A DNA stretch of 51,926 nucleotides from Ruminococcus flavefaciens 007c (lineage in GTDB: Bacteria; Bacillota; Clostridia; Oscillospirales; Ruminococcaceae): assembly GCF_000571935.1 (NCBI RefSeq), contig NZ_ATAX01000019.1:1-51926 (forward strand). The letters run 5' to 3'. Within the stretch, counting starts at the first letter, position 1, and each line of letters begins with the position of its first letter. Positions 9,083 through 18,568 of the stretch are shown piece after piece. A program made the position numbers and the translations under genes. The notes below the pieces were generated by a model that worked only from the letters and a program-made list of their open reading frames with translations, did not search any database and was not told where the DNA came from.

Positions 9083-10155
9083 AGCAATTCCTTCCTGCCA
9101 GCCTCATTAAGAGCATCAACAATCTTCTTGACGTTCTGTGCCCTATCTTTCTTACACACCATGATAGCATCCTGTGTCTCAACAATAACAAGCCCCTCAA
9201 CATCAACAGCAGTTACAGTTTTACCAGAGGAATAAATCACAGAATCCTTAGAATCAATAGCAATAACATCGCCAAGCAAAATATTGCCATCTTCATTAGG
9301 CGTATGAAGTACATCCATCATATCCCAGCTTCCTACATCATTCCATCCACAGTCACCAGGAATAACAAGCACATCTCCCTTTGCTGCGCTTGGCTCCATA
9401 ACAGCATAGTCAATGGATATCTTGCGGATGTTAGGGTAAACATCATTCAATACTTCCTGCTCACTTGGTGTATTCATCGCGTCACCTATCTTCTTCAGAT
9501 CGGCATATATATCCGGTACATACTCCTTCAACTTCTTTAAAATAAAAGAAGCCTTCCATATGAACATACCGCTATTCCAAGCATAACGCCCACTTTCAAT
9601 GTACTTCTTTGCTGTTTCTTCATCTGGTTTTTCCTTGAACTCAATAACAGGCTTCACTGCATCAGAAACTGTAGCATCATATTTAATGTATCCGAACCCA
9701 GTAGAAGGGAAAGTCGGCTTTAAACCAATAGTAACGAATTTATCCTGTTCTTCAGCAGTTAGAATTGCTGTCTTAAATATTTCAGTCAGCGCTGGTACAT
9801 TTTCAATATAATGATCAGCTGGAGTAATAATCATTACTCCATCACCATATTTGCGATAAATCTCCATTGCTGCATAACCAATGCAAGCTGCTGTATTTCT
9901 TGCAGCAGGCTCAGCCAGAATGTTCATCGGAAACACTTTGCCGTGTGTTGCAGTTATCATTGCTGGTGCCTGTAAATCTGCAGTTACAATGAAGATATTA
10001 CTTTTGCCTATAACTGTCGCCATGCGTTCTACAGCCTCATTTATCATTAAATCCTTACCAGAAAGATTCAAAAGCTGCTTTGGTGTTTTTTGTCTTGATA
10101 ATGGCCAGAAACGAGTTCCACCGCCACCTGCCATAATTACTCCATAATGATTCAT
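9079..10155 (-). CDS. manC: Mannose-1-phosphate guanylyltransferase
   Basis: This 358-residue nucleotidyltransferase makes GDP-mannose from GTP and mannose-1-phosphate. The N-terminal MAGGGGTRFWPLSR signature, the TPADHYI motif and the FKEKPD segment identify the family. It is the single-domain form without the fused isomerase, in keeping with a separate manA next to it. The start is set by AAGGAG seven bases before the ATG. Confidence 0.93.
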   Translation of the reverse strand: MNHYGVIMAGGGGTRFWPLSRQKTPKQLLNLSGKDLMINEAVERMATVIGKSNIFIVTADLQAPAMITATHGKVFPMNILAEPAARNTAACIGYAAMEIYRKYGDGVMIITPADHYIENVPALTEIFKTAILTAEEQDKFVTIGLKPTFPSTGFGYIKYDATVSDAVKPVIEFKEKPDEETAKKYIESGRYAWNSGMFIWKASFILKKLKEYVPDIYADLKKIGDAMNTPSEQEVLNDVYPNIRKISIDYAVMEPSAAKGDVLVIPGDCGWNDVGSWDMMDVLHTPNEDGNILLGDVIAIDSKDSVIYSSGKTVTAVDVEGLVIVETQDAIMVCKKDRAQNVKKIVDALNEAGRKELL

Positions 10156-10235
10156 TGTTTACTCCTTAATAATATATTTAGTTTAGTTCATACCTTCTAA
10201 CATTATCTCACATTATTTTTGAAAATAAACCATAC

Positions 10236-11357
10236 TTATGAAACTACCCAAGGATCGTATAAACCATTTTCAAGAATATCAGCTATTCGCTCACATGCAT
10301 GACCATCACCATAAGGATTGCAGGCATGAGACATCTTATGATATTCCTCTTCATTTTCAAGTAGCTCTTTAAAAGCCTTATAAATAACTTCTTCATCGGT
10401 ACCAACAAGCCTTAATGTTCCAGCTTCAACACCTTCAGGTCTTTCAGTCGTATCCCTCATAACAAGAACAGGTACGCCATAAGATGGACACTCTTCCTGT
10501 ATTCCACCAGAATCTGTAAGACACAGGAAACTCCGAGCTTCAAAGTTGTGGCAATCAAATACTTCTATCGGCTCAATAATGTGAATTCTATCACAGTCTC
10601 CAAGCTCTTCATCAGCAGCTTGCCGAACAACTGGATTCATATGAATAGGATACACAGCCTTACAATCAGGATGCTCATCAAGCACCCTTCGGATTGCTCT
10701 AAACATATGATGCATTGGCTCACCAAGATTCTCACGCCTATGAGCGGTAATAAAGATAAGCTTAGAATCTCCAACCCATTCTAGTTCAGGATGAGTGTAA
10801 TTTTCCTTGACAGTATGTTGCATAGCATCAATAACTGTATTTCCTGTTACATAGATATTTTCAGGATTCTTTCCCTCTGCAATTAAATGATCCGCCGCAA
10901 GTTGTGTGGGAGCAAAATTATACTGGCTCACGATACCTACAGCTTGACGATTAAACTCTTCCGGATATGGAGAATAGATATTATATGTCCTGAGTCCAGC
11001 TTCTACATGGCCAACTGGAATCTGAAGATAGAAACAAGCCAAAGCAGTTACAAACGTTGTTGAAGTATCACCATGAACTAATACAACATCTGGTTTTTCC
11101 TTTTCCAATACTTCTTTAATTTCAATTAATATATTAGTAGTAATATCAAAAAGGGTCTGCCGTTCTTTCATAATGTTTAGGTCATAATCTGGAACAACGT
11201 CAAAAGTCTTAAGCACCTGATCAAGCATTTGCCTATGTTGTGCAGTGACGCAAACAATAACCTTAAGTCCAGATCTTTTCTTCATCTCATTAATCAGTGG
11301 GCATATTTTTATCGCCTCTGGCCTTGTTCCAAATACTGTCATGATTTTTTTTATCAT
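10236..11357 (-). CDS. wecB: UDP-GlcNAc 2-epimerase (non-hydrolysing)
   Basis: This 373-residue enzyme converts UDP-GlcNAc to UDP-ManNAc. It has the FGTRPEAIK start, VHGDTSTTFV, GHVEAGLRT, the SGGIQEE loop and RDTTERPEGVEAGT, all typical of WecB/MnaA. No UDP-ManNAc dehydrogenase is present, so ManNAc itself is probably the sugar incorporated. AAAGGAG lies just before the ATG. An 80-base spacer without recognisable features separates it from manC. Confidence 0.93.
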   Translation of the reverse strand: MIKKIMTVFGTRPEAIKICPLINEMKKRSGLKVIVCVTAQHRQMLDQVLKTFDVVPDYDLNIMKERQTLFDITTNILIEIKEVLEKEKPDVVLVHGDTSTTFVTALACFYLQIPVGHVEAGLRTYNIYSPYPEEFNRQAVGIVSQYNFAPTQLAADHLIAEGKNPENIYVTGNTVIDAMQHTVKENYTHPELEWVGDSKLIFITAHRRENLGEPMHHMFRAIRRVLDEHPDCKAVYPIHMNPVVRQAADEELGDCDRIHIIEPIEVFDCHNFEARSFLCLTDSGGIQEECPSYGVPVLVMRDTTERPEGVEAGTLRLVGTDEEVIYKAFKELLENEEEYHKMSHACNPYGDGHACERIADILENGLYDPWVVS

Positions 11358-11430
11358 ACTTTTCTCCTTTGTTATTAGACTCTAATTCACTTTTAATTAT
11401 AATATTATCTAATCTTTAATCACATAAGAA

Positions 11431-12942
11431 TTAATAAGAATGACTATTATTCTTCCTTCTTATAAATTTATTCAATATGTAAATATAATCGGATTTAAAG
11501 AATAAAACATTTATAATCAGTCCGACAACAAAAACAATAACACTCTTTTGAATAGCAACAATCATCCATTGACTATATGTTTCTGGTTCTGTTGAAATAA
11601 CCCTTGAAGCAAATACAGCCACAAGAATAAATATTACATCTACAGCGATATGAACAATAAATGGCTTAATGGAACGCTTCATAATATTACGAGACAAATA
11701 ATATACAAAATATAATGTTCTATATATAATCGCTGCTATCGTTCCGATTGCAACTCCTATTAACCCATATTTAAACACTAGAACAATTGATAGAACAATA
11801 TTAATAAGCATTTCTATCATAGCCGATTTTTGTGTTTGCTTATAATGACCAGCAGCAACTATCATAGTATTATATGGTAATCTCAAACAAAAAAGGGCTT
11901 GCCCTATAGCCATTAATATTCCAAATAAGGGATAAGTATAATCTACATCATCAACACCTTTAGTATAGATTGAAACAAATGGAACTATCATTATACTCGT
12001 AACTGTAAAAACAGATACAACCAAATAATTCAAGAGAGATTCATAACTGTTAAACGTTTTATCTAATAATTCTTTTTCCTTTTTTGCATATATATTACCG
12101 AATAAAGCATTAAAACCGTTTGTAAAAGCTTGAACAAATTGCCTTACCCCAATAACAACAAGGTGATAAACAGAGTAAATAGAAACATCTGTTAATGAAG
12201 CGAATATAGTCAATACAAATACATCAGTATTATTCATTACAACGCTAGCACAATGCTGTGCTAATCCACTCCATTTTTGATCTACAACTTCTCCACTAGC
12301 TTTAATATTTCGATCTATTTTATAGAATTTCTTTACAAAAGCAGAGAGTAATAACGGTCTTAATAAAAATACACAAGACGTCGTTAGTTTTACAATATGG
12401 ATAGATCCGCCCATTAATATAAAAATAACCGAAAGAACTGTATTAAGAATAACCGTTATGGTGTTAATAATATTCTGAACATATAATCTTTGATCAGCAT
12501 TCAGTAAAAGCTGATTGGCAATTCCAAAAAAATATTGAGCATAAAGACTAATAGAAATAATAACTATTAAGCTTACGATATATGTTGGATTAAAATTTGA
12601 TTTGATTTGTGAAGGATAGATAATACACAATCCAACAATGTATATTAAGAATAAGGAGGCAACTGTTCTAAAGAATTTCTTTGAATAGTTTACTATTTCG
12701 CTTACTCTTTGCATATTTCCCTCCGAAAGAGGCTTATAAAGAGCAGATTGAACAACTGCGCCTACACCTAAATCTAACAAAGAGATGAATCCAAGGAATT
12801 GAGTGAGTGAAGTAACCAAACCATTCACTTCTGATCCATAGGCGCGGAGAATAAATCTTGGTATAATAAACCCACTTACAAAAAGGACCACTTGATATGT
12901 GAGTGATGAAACAATATTATATAATAACTTTTTTTTTCGCAT
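11431..12942 (-). CDS. wzx: Polysaccharide flippase (Wzx-like)
   Basis: This 503-residue integral membrane protein has roughly 12 to 14 hydrophobic segments and the MOP-superfamily layout, beginning with a basic start, a long first helix and the FIIPRFILRAYGSEVNG motif. It would flip the undecaprenyl-linked repeat unit to the outer face of the membrane. It begins two bases after the wzy stop. The DNA is distinctly AT-rich compared with wecB, which fits a horizontally exchanged serotype-specific block. Confidence 0.85.
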   Translation of the reverse strand: MRKKKLLYNIVSSLTYQVVLFVSGFIIPRFILRAYGSEVNGLVTSLTQFLGFISLLDLGVGAVVQSALYKPLSEGNMQRVSEIVNYSKKFFRTVASLFLIYIVGLCIIYPSQIKSNFNPTYIVSLIVIISISLYAQYFFGIANQLLLNADQRLYVQNIINTITVILNTVLSVIFILMGGSIHIVKLTTSCVFLLRPLLLSAFVKKFYKIDRNIKASGEVVDQKWSGLAQHCASVVMNNTDVFVLTIFASLTDVSIYSVYHLVVIGVRQFVQAFTNGFNALFGNIYAKKEKELLDKTFNSYESLLNYLVVSVFTVTSIMIVPFVSIYTKGVDDVDYTYPLFGILMAIGQALFCLRLPYNTMIVAAGHYKQTQKSAMIEMLINIVLSIVLVFKYGLIGVAIGTIAAIIYRTLYFVYYLSRNIMKRSIKPFIVHIAVDVIFILVAVFASRVISTEPETYSQWMIVAIQKSVIVFVVGLIINVLFFKSDYIYILNKFIRRKNNSHSY

Positions 12943-12944
12943 AT

Positions 12945-14441
12945 TTACTCTCTCTCATTCTTCCTACTACAAAGTTCATATTCATTATCAAGATTAGCTT
13001 GGTATAAACCAAGAACAAGAGCAATAGCCCCAAATAATAATGTTTGATATACACCAACATAAAATAACAACCAAAGAATCCCAATAACCGCCCACGGTGC
13101 TTTTTTTACACTTTTAATTCCATATCCAATAATTTTTGCCATTCCAAATAAACCTACTATACCATATTTTAAAAAAATCAAATTTATACTTTCATGTACT
13201 CGAATATAAACACCGGCTTCTCTTTGAACTGCAGAAAAACTGCCCGCACCGTCCCAAGACAACGAATTAGTGTGATGAAGAGTACTTCCAACTATACCTT
13301 TTCCAAAAATAATATATCCTGGTTTACTAGCATACTCATACATTATATTAATTAATTCATCTAATCTAAATGAAGAGGACGAACCACTTATTACATTCTC
13401 ATTTTTTCCGAACAATGTTGAAAACAGTTCACTCGCCTCATTATATTTTAATAACAAATAACTATCTGCGCCAAATATGTAACTAATAGCCTCTGTTTGT
13501 GTAAGAAAAACAAATGTAACCATTCCTAAAGAAAGCATAGTTAACCCATAAATTGGTGAAGAAGTATAAATTATTAGTGCAAGAACAAAAACAATTGACA
13601 AGAACCATTTCCCACCCAGAGGAGTAGGCCTAATGATCATTAAACCAAACATAGCGATTGCACAAATATAAAATACTATCTTTTTATCTCTGAATTGCTT
13701 ATACTGCGGAAACGCAAATAAACTAAATGCAAAAAAAGCATATAGCGGTAACATTAGCATATTGCTCTGACCAGCCCTATACCCATTAAAACCAATAAGT
13801 GTCGCTAATAATCCAGCAGGTACAAGTGAGAATAGTAGATTAGTTAAAGTTACTTCTAATTGCTTACAGAAATCTTTATTAGTTACTAGTAATACAATCG
13901 CATTATGAACAGTAAAATATAAAATTGACATTCGATATACTTCGGCAACAGTCATAGTATGGTACCAAGATTGGCCGAATATATTGTTATCATTCAACAA
14001 ATATGTTATTAACCACATTAACAGGCCAACTATCATCATATAATTGCTAGCCTTATATAAAAAAATCAAACCTTTATTTTGACAGTTTTTTACGTTAGCA
14101 TTCCAGTTACAACATGCAATGATTAAAAACATAAAAAAATTAATTCCAAACAGCATGTAAATAGTGACATATGGTAAAACAATAAAACTGTAGACAGTTT
14201 GACCATCTCGTACACCAGTAGCAAAATAGCTTACCTCTATTGATGCTGTTAAAAAAATAGTGTAGAATCTAAACGATCTACATAAGTCCTTATTTAGGAT
14301 ATAAAACAGGCATAATATGTAACCTAAAACTCCAGTTATAATACCAACAATAGGTAATTGAACCCCCAAAATAAATAGTAACATTAATATAGTATCAAAA
14401 ATAATAGGAGCTATTTGAATATTCCTTGCACTTAACTTCAT
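12945..14441 (-). CDS. wzy: Polysaccharide polymerase (Wzy-like)
   Basis: This 498-residue protein consists almost entirely of membrane helices (about 11 to 12) with one larger polar loop around residues 330-390, the usual form of an O-antigen/capsule polymerase. Wzy proteins share little sequence, so the call rests on topology and its place directly before wzx. It would join lipid-linked repeat units outside the membrane. The DNA is AT-rich like its neighbours. Confidence 0.7.
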   Translation of the reverse strand: MKLSARNIQIAPIIFDTILMLLFILGVQLPIVGIITGVLGYILCLFYILNKDLCRSFRFYTIFLTASIEVSYFATGVRDGQTVYSFIVLPYVTIYMLFGINFFMFLIIACCNWNANVKNCQNKGLIFLYKASNYMMIVGLLMWLITYLLNDNNIFGQSWYHTMTVAEVYRMSILYFTVHNAIVLLVTNKDFCKQLEVTLTNLLFSLVPAGLLATLIGFNGYRAGQSNMLMLPLYAFFAFSLFAFPQYKQFRDKKIVFYICAIAMFGLMIIRPTPLGGKWFLSIVFVLALIIYTSSPIYGLTMLSLGMVTFVFLTQTEAISYIFGADSYLLLKYNEASELFSTLFGKNENVISGSSSSFRLDELINIMYEYASKPGYIIFGKGIVGSTLHHTNSLSWDGAGSFSAVQREAGVYIRVHESINLIFLKYGIVGLFGMAKIIGYGIKSVKKAPWAVIGILWLLFYVGVYQTLLFGAIALVLGLYQANLDNEYELCSRKNERE

Positions 14442-14463
14442 TTCATTTTAATCCTCATTATAA

Positions 14464-15501
14464 TCATTCTAATATATTATGTAGCGATTCAATTACTTTG
14501 TCATCAGAATGCTCCTCAAGGAAAAGCTCTCTCTCTCTTTGATCAATAGGAGAACAAAAGAAACTCTCATTAATAGTAAATAGATCATTAGGTCTCTTAA
14601 CAACAGACATGATATGTGGATACTTTTTGCTCTCTGCTTCTCCCATAGGAAATTCATTGAAAATAACTCTTCCATTCTGAGCTATCGCATTAATTAATGT
14701 TGAACTGTATCTATTTTGAAACTGTTTGGGGTAACAAATTATAATTGCAGATGCCGAATAATAATACCTATTATATGTTTCATCATCCAAATAACCTTTT
14801 ATAATTTTAAGAGATTTTCCTTTATATTCTTTTATTTTTGAACGAAGCACTATTGTGTAATTCAAAGGATTTGGCAGTGATTTATCTATTTCGATACAAG
14901 AATCAATAAATGCTTCATCATTACTTAATCCTAAACCTACAAGTGTCTTATCACGTTCTTGCAAATCATCATATCCAAATATGCGAGAAATGAGGGGATG
15001 CGGAATTGTATGAATCCTCGTAATAGGACAACCTGTCTTTTGAGCGAGTCCCTCGGTTATGAAATCAGCTAAAGTAATATGTTCAACATAATTCATTCCT
15101 CTTTTAAACTTTTTAAGCTGCTTTTCTGTTTTTAATGCATCGATATCATTATGATGAATAACAAATACCTTTGTTCCTTTAAACATATTACCTATTATCT
15201 TTAGCATTGAGTTATTACAAGACAAAAAGATTATAGCATCATATTTTTTATTTTTTATTATTCTTTTTATAACTCGAAGATTATAGTATATACCAGACTG
15301 AATAAATGGCTCATGTTTTTTTATAATAATCTGCTTAGGAAGCTCTACATACTCAATATTGTCGTTTACAAATTCATCCAAGAAACCTTTATAATTCAAA
15401 ACTGTTAAAGAATTTTCATGCGCAAGCAACTCAATCATTTTTCTATCATATGTTTTATGACCTATAGGATACAGGATCTCTGCTACTATTATCCTTTTCA
15501 T
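14464..15501 (-). CDS. Putative glycosyltransferase
   Basis: This 345-residue soluble protein lies between wzy and a clear GT4 enzyme. The N-terminal half has the alternating strand-helix pattern of a GT-B Rossmann domain, with IFLSCNNSML and VFVIHHNDID segments. The C-terminal half has an AIIICYPKQFQNRYSST stretch where GT4 enzymes carry their donor-binding region. The classic E-x7-E motif is not evident, so the family is uncertain. Context makes transfer of one repeat-unit sugar the likely role. Confidence 0.6.
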   Translation of the reverse strand: MKRIIVAEILYPIGHKTYDRKMIELLAHENSLTVLNYKGFLDEFVNDNIEYVELPKQIIIKKHEPFIQSGIYYNLRVIKRIIKNKKYDAIIFLSCNNSMLKIIGNMFKGTKVFVIHHNDIDALKTEKQLKKFKRGMNYVEHITLADFITEGLAQKTGCPITRIHTIPHPLISRIFGYDDLQERDKTLVGLGLSNDEAFIDSCIEIDKSLPNPLNYTIVLRSKIKEYKGKSLKIIKGYLDDETYNRYYYSASAIIICYPKQFQNRYSSTLINAIAQNGRVIFNEFPMGEAESKKYPHIMSVVKRPNDLFTINESFFCSPIDQRERELFLEEHSDDKVIESLHNILE

Positions 15502-15522
15502 ATATGTATATTTCCTCTCTAA

Positions 15523-16620
15523 TCAAACATTTTCTTGAATTGAATCAGCAAGCCTATTAATCCTTCCATCATAATCTGTAGCTTCTATAAAGCTTTTAGC
15601 GCCTTCTACATAATACTCATAATTATCTTTTAAATTTTTTATTGAAGAAGCAAAATCTTCTGAACATACACCACAATGGAATCTATCGCACAAATGCTTT
15701 AATGGAGGATTAGTAGAACAAATAATGGGTTTACCCAAAAAAAGACTTTCATACATTTTTCCTGAAGCGCAATACGTATTATTGATTGTATTTTGCAAAA
15801 AAAACACAATACTTGCTTTCGAACATTTTAATAAATATCCCCATTCATTTCTATCAATAAAGCCTATATAATCAACATTTGTAATATTGTTGTCTTTTAA
15901 ATAGGATATAAAGTTTTGTTTATTTCCCCAGTCGTTTCCAACAATAATCAAATTATAATCTGCTCCAAGTTTTTTTAGCGCTGCAGCTATTTCAAAAGTA
16001 CCGCGATCTTCTCTAATACCCCCTCCGTAAACTATAGTAAAACTGCTTTTTGCAAATAAAGGTGCGTACTTAGTTTCACAAACCTTTTCATCTACCGTTC
16101 CATCTATTCTATGCATATTATCAAAAACAATTATATGATTTTTGAGTTTAAAATGTTTTTTTGCAATATCAGCACGCTCTTGATTAGCCGCTATATATAC
16201 ATCAACTTTTTTTACATCTCTCTTTTCAATTCTATCAATTAATGAAAGCCCAAATGTTTTAATTGATTTAACTTTTCTATCAATAACTAATTCGCTTTGA
16301 TCATATACTATTTTTGTTGATGGAAATGCTTTTTTTAACCATGATATCAGAATTGGAAAATCATGTAAAAGAACAACATCTGGCTTGATTTTTTTTATCA
16401 TTTTCTTTGTTTCTCTAACATAATTGAAATATCTACTTCCAGGTATTTTAAATACACTTTTTACAATACATGGATGAGTAAATTTATTCTTACACTTATC
16501 TGGTATATCAGCATATGTGATAATATAAACTTCGGCAAACTGTTGAAGCGCCTCTAGCACTTCTCTGCTACGTTCTTCCCAACGCAAGTCATGATATACC
16601 GAATATACAATTTTTTTCAT
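15523..16620 (-). CDS. Glycosyltransferase, GT4-like
   Basis: This 365-residue protein has a two-domain GT-B layout. Landmarks are VVLLHDFPIL in the N-terminal domain, FTIVYGGGIREDRG at the start of the C-terminal domain, and an FLGKPIICS segment where the nucleotide-sugar site lies. It would add one sugar of the repeat unit on the cytoplasmic face. Spacing to both neighbours is about 20 to 25 bases, so it is in the same transcript. The acceptor and donor cannot be inferred. Confidence 0.75.
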   Translation of the reverse strand: MKKIVYSVYHDLRWEERSREVLEALQQFAEVYIITYADIPDKCKNKFTHPCIVKSVFKIPGSRYFNYVRETKKMIKKIKPDVVLLHDFPILISWLKKAFPSTKIVYDQSELVIDRKVKSIKTFGLSLIDRIEKRDVKKVDVYIAANQERADIAKKHFKLKNHIIVFDNMHRIDGTVDEKVCETKYAPLFAKSSFTIVYGGGIREDRGTFEIAAALKKLGADYNLIIVGNDWGNKQNFISYLKDNNITNVDYIGFIDRNEWGYLLKCSKASIVFFLQNTINNTYCASGKMYESLFLGKPIICSTNPPLKHLCDRFHCGVCSEDFASSIKNLKDNYEYYVEGAKSFIEATDYDGRINRLADSIQENV

Positions 16621-16646
16621 CTCATTCCTGCTTTCTCAAAATTATG

Positions 16647-17354
16647 TTATTTGTTGTTTTCCACGAAATCCTCAAAAGAACTATATAACGGTGTGGATGT
16701 CTTAAAAAGTGATACCATTTTAGATTTATCGCACCCAATCCATGATTGCTTAGAAACAAGTTGAATACTTTCCTCATTTCTAGGTAAGAATAAAAATGAA
16801 AAGTTCATCATTTCTTCCTGCTTTGGAAGCCTTTTTTTTCTATTCATGATCGATTGAATATTATTATGAATTTCATCCTTTAATGATTCTTTCATTTTTT
16901 CTCTATATTCATCTAAAGACATAATCTTCTTTGCAGGAACGCCAGCATACACACTATTGTTTTCGCAATTTTTTGTTACTACTGCATTTGCTGCAATAAT
17001 CACATTATCTCCAATAGAAACATTTCTCAAAATGGTTGAATTTTCACCAATAAAAACATTATTACCAATAATTATTTGCCCGCCTCCTGTTGGATACACC
17101 TCATCATACGCTTTCATAAGAACTGTCCAACTATAATCATGAGCGATAATTGACACGCCAGAACAAATAACTACTTCATTACCTATTTTAATAAAAGGCG
17201 CTCTATTATAGTCGAATCGAGTTTTTCTTGGATTAACGAAGTATACATTTTCTCCAATTTCAGCTCCAAGGCTTTTTAAATATGCAACAAATTTCTCTCT
17301 ATTACAAGTAAAAATCACTCTCTTGATTTTTCCCAACATATTTCTCACTCGCAT
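16647..17354 (-). CDS. Hexapeptide-repeat acyltransferase
   Basis: This 235-residue protein has a left-handed beta-helix acyltransferase domain (about residues 50-150). The isoleucine-rich hexapeptides include IIIGNNVFIG and VSIGDNVIIAANAVV, and the likely catalytic histidine is in AHDYSW. The C-terminal ~80 residues are extra and unassigned. It probably O-acetylates a sugar of the repeat unit. The ATG overlaps the upstream stop as TAATG; a second ATG five codons later is a possible alternative start. Confidence 0.75.
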   Translation of the reverse strand: MRVRNMLGKIKRVIFTCNREKFVAYLKSLGAEIGENVYFVNPRKTRFDYNRAPFIKIGNEVVICSGVSIIAHDYSWTVLMKAYDEVYPTGGGQIIIGNNVFIGENSTILRNVSIGDNVIIAANAVVTKNCENNSVYAGVPAKKIMSLDEYREKMKESLKDEIHNNIQSIMNRKKRLPKQEEMMNFSFLFLPRNEESIQLVSKQSWIGCDKSKMVSLFKTSTPLYSSFEDFVENNK

Positions 17355-18481
17355 TACTCTTTATATTTTTTTAAATAAAACTCTTGCATCCAAATATATT
17401 GTTTACGAATATCAAATCCAGCTTTTTGAAGTATCTGAATATTATCTTTTCTAACGCCATTTTTTATTTTTTCAGTTGCTTTTTTAGCCCAACAAACAGG
17501 TGAAGATTTAATAGAAAGAAAATCGACACAATCGCATAGTTTTGTTTCTGAAGGTATTGTGTCACTAGCTATTATAGGCAAATTTGTCATTTGTGCCTCA
17601 ATAACCACGGTTCCAAATCCTTCATATTTAGAAGGAAATAAAAACATATCTGCTGCTTGGTATAATTCAGCAGCATCTGACCTCGCCCCTAACATAGAAA
17701 CTGAATCAGAAAGATTGTGATTATTAATATATGATCTAATTTTCTCTTCACACTCTCCAGCACCTGCTAATAAAAGAATTGCATTTGGAATTTTCTTTTT
17801 AATCTCTTCAAAAACCATTAATAGATAAATATGGTTTTTCTGTTCCGATAATCTTGCAACATCCAAAAAAACTGTATTCTCTGATACGCCTAACTCTTGA
17901 CGTTTTTTATCACGTAATGCTGGATCCCACACAAAACGATCAACTTGAAATGCATTTGGTATCACTTTAAAAGTCTTTCCGCGAGAATACTTTTTTCCAA
18001 ATAACCAATCTCCTGCCATTTGCGAACATCCAAATCTATCTGTAGCATACTTATTAACAAATAATTTGGAAATCATTTTAGGTATTCCACGAAGATTTTT
18101 TTCCATACTAGCATTTCTACTATGTGCAATTCGAACAGGCACTCCATGTTTATAAGCTGATCGAAGTACCCATGTGCATAATGAATTAAGATGAGCATGT
18201 ACTATCCTATACTCTTTGTGTTTACTAAAAAATGCATCCAATTCTTTTATATATCTTATAAAATTTCGGGGTGTTATTCTTGGCATATGATATACTTCTC
18301 CGCCTAGTTGCTTAATCTCTTCGCCAAAGTCACCAAGTTCCTCTCTATGGATCATAAAATCAAATTGCACCTTTGATCTATCTATATTTCTATATATATC
18401 CATTATTCTACTTTCAAGGCCATTACGATTAAGATGAGTAACAACATGTAATACTCTTATCGGTTTTATATCTTTTTCCAT
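17354..18481 (-). CDS. Glycosyltransferase, GT4 family
   Basis: This 375-residue GT-B enzyme carries the GT4 features clearly: HVVTHLNRNGLESRIMDIYR at the acceptor-side start, a VHAHLNS segment, LDVARLSEQKNH at the start of the second domain, and FPSKYEGFGTVVIEAQ, which contains the E-x7-E donor-binding motif. It is translationally coupled to the acyltransferase by a one-base overlap. An 87-base gap before it contains a short six-pair hairpin (18517-18538) but no obvious promoter. Confidence 0.88.
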   Translation of the reverse strand: MEKDIKPIRVLHVVTHLNRNGLESRIMDIYRNIDRSKVQFDFMIHREELGDFGEEIKQLGGEVYHMPRITPRNFIRYIKELDAFFSKHKEYRIVHAHLNSLCTWVLRSAYKHGVPVRIAHSRNASMEKNLRGIPKMISKLFVNKYATDRFGCSQMAGDWLFGKKYSRGKTFKVIPNAFQVDRFVWDPALRDKKRQELGVSENTVFLDVARLSEQKNHIYLLMVFEEIKKKIPNAILLLAGAGECEEKIRSYINNHNLSDSVSMLGARSDAAELYQAADMFLFPSKYEGFGTVVIEAQMTNLPIIASDTIPSETKLCDCVDFLSIKSSPVCWAKKATEKIKNGVRKDNIQILQKAGFDIRKQYIWMQEFYLKKYKE

Positions 18482-18568
18482 CTATAGGCACTCCTTAATT
18501 CTGACATTTTTATTTGAAGAGTTATATTTCATACTCTTCTATACAAGAAAATATTATAAATTAATGCT

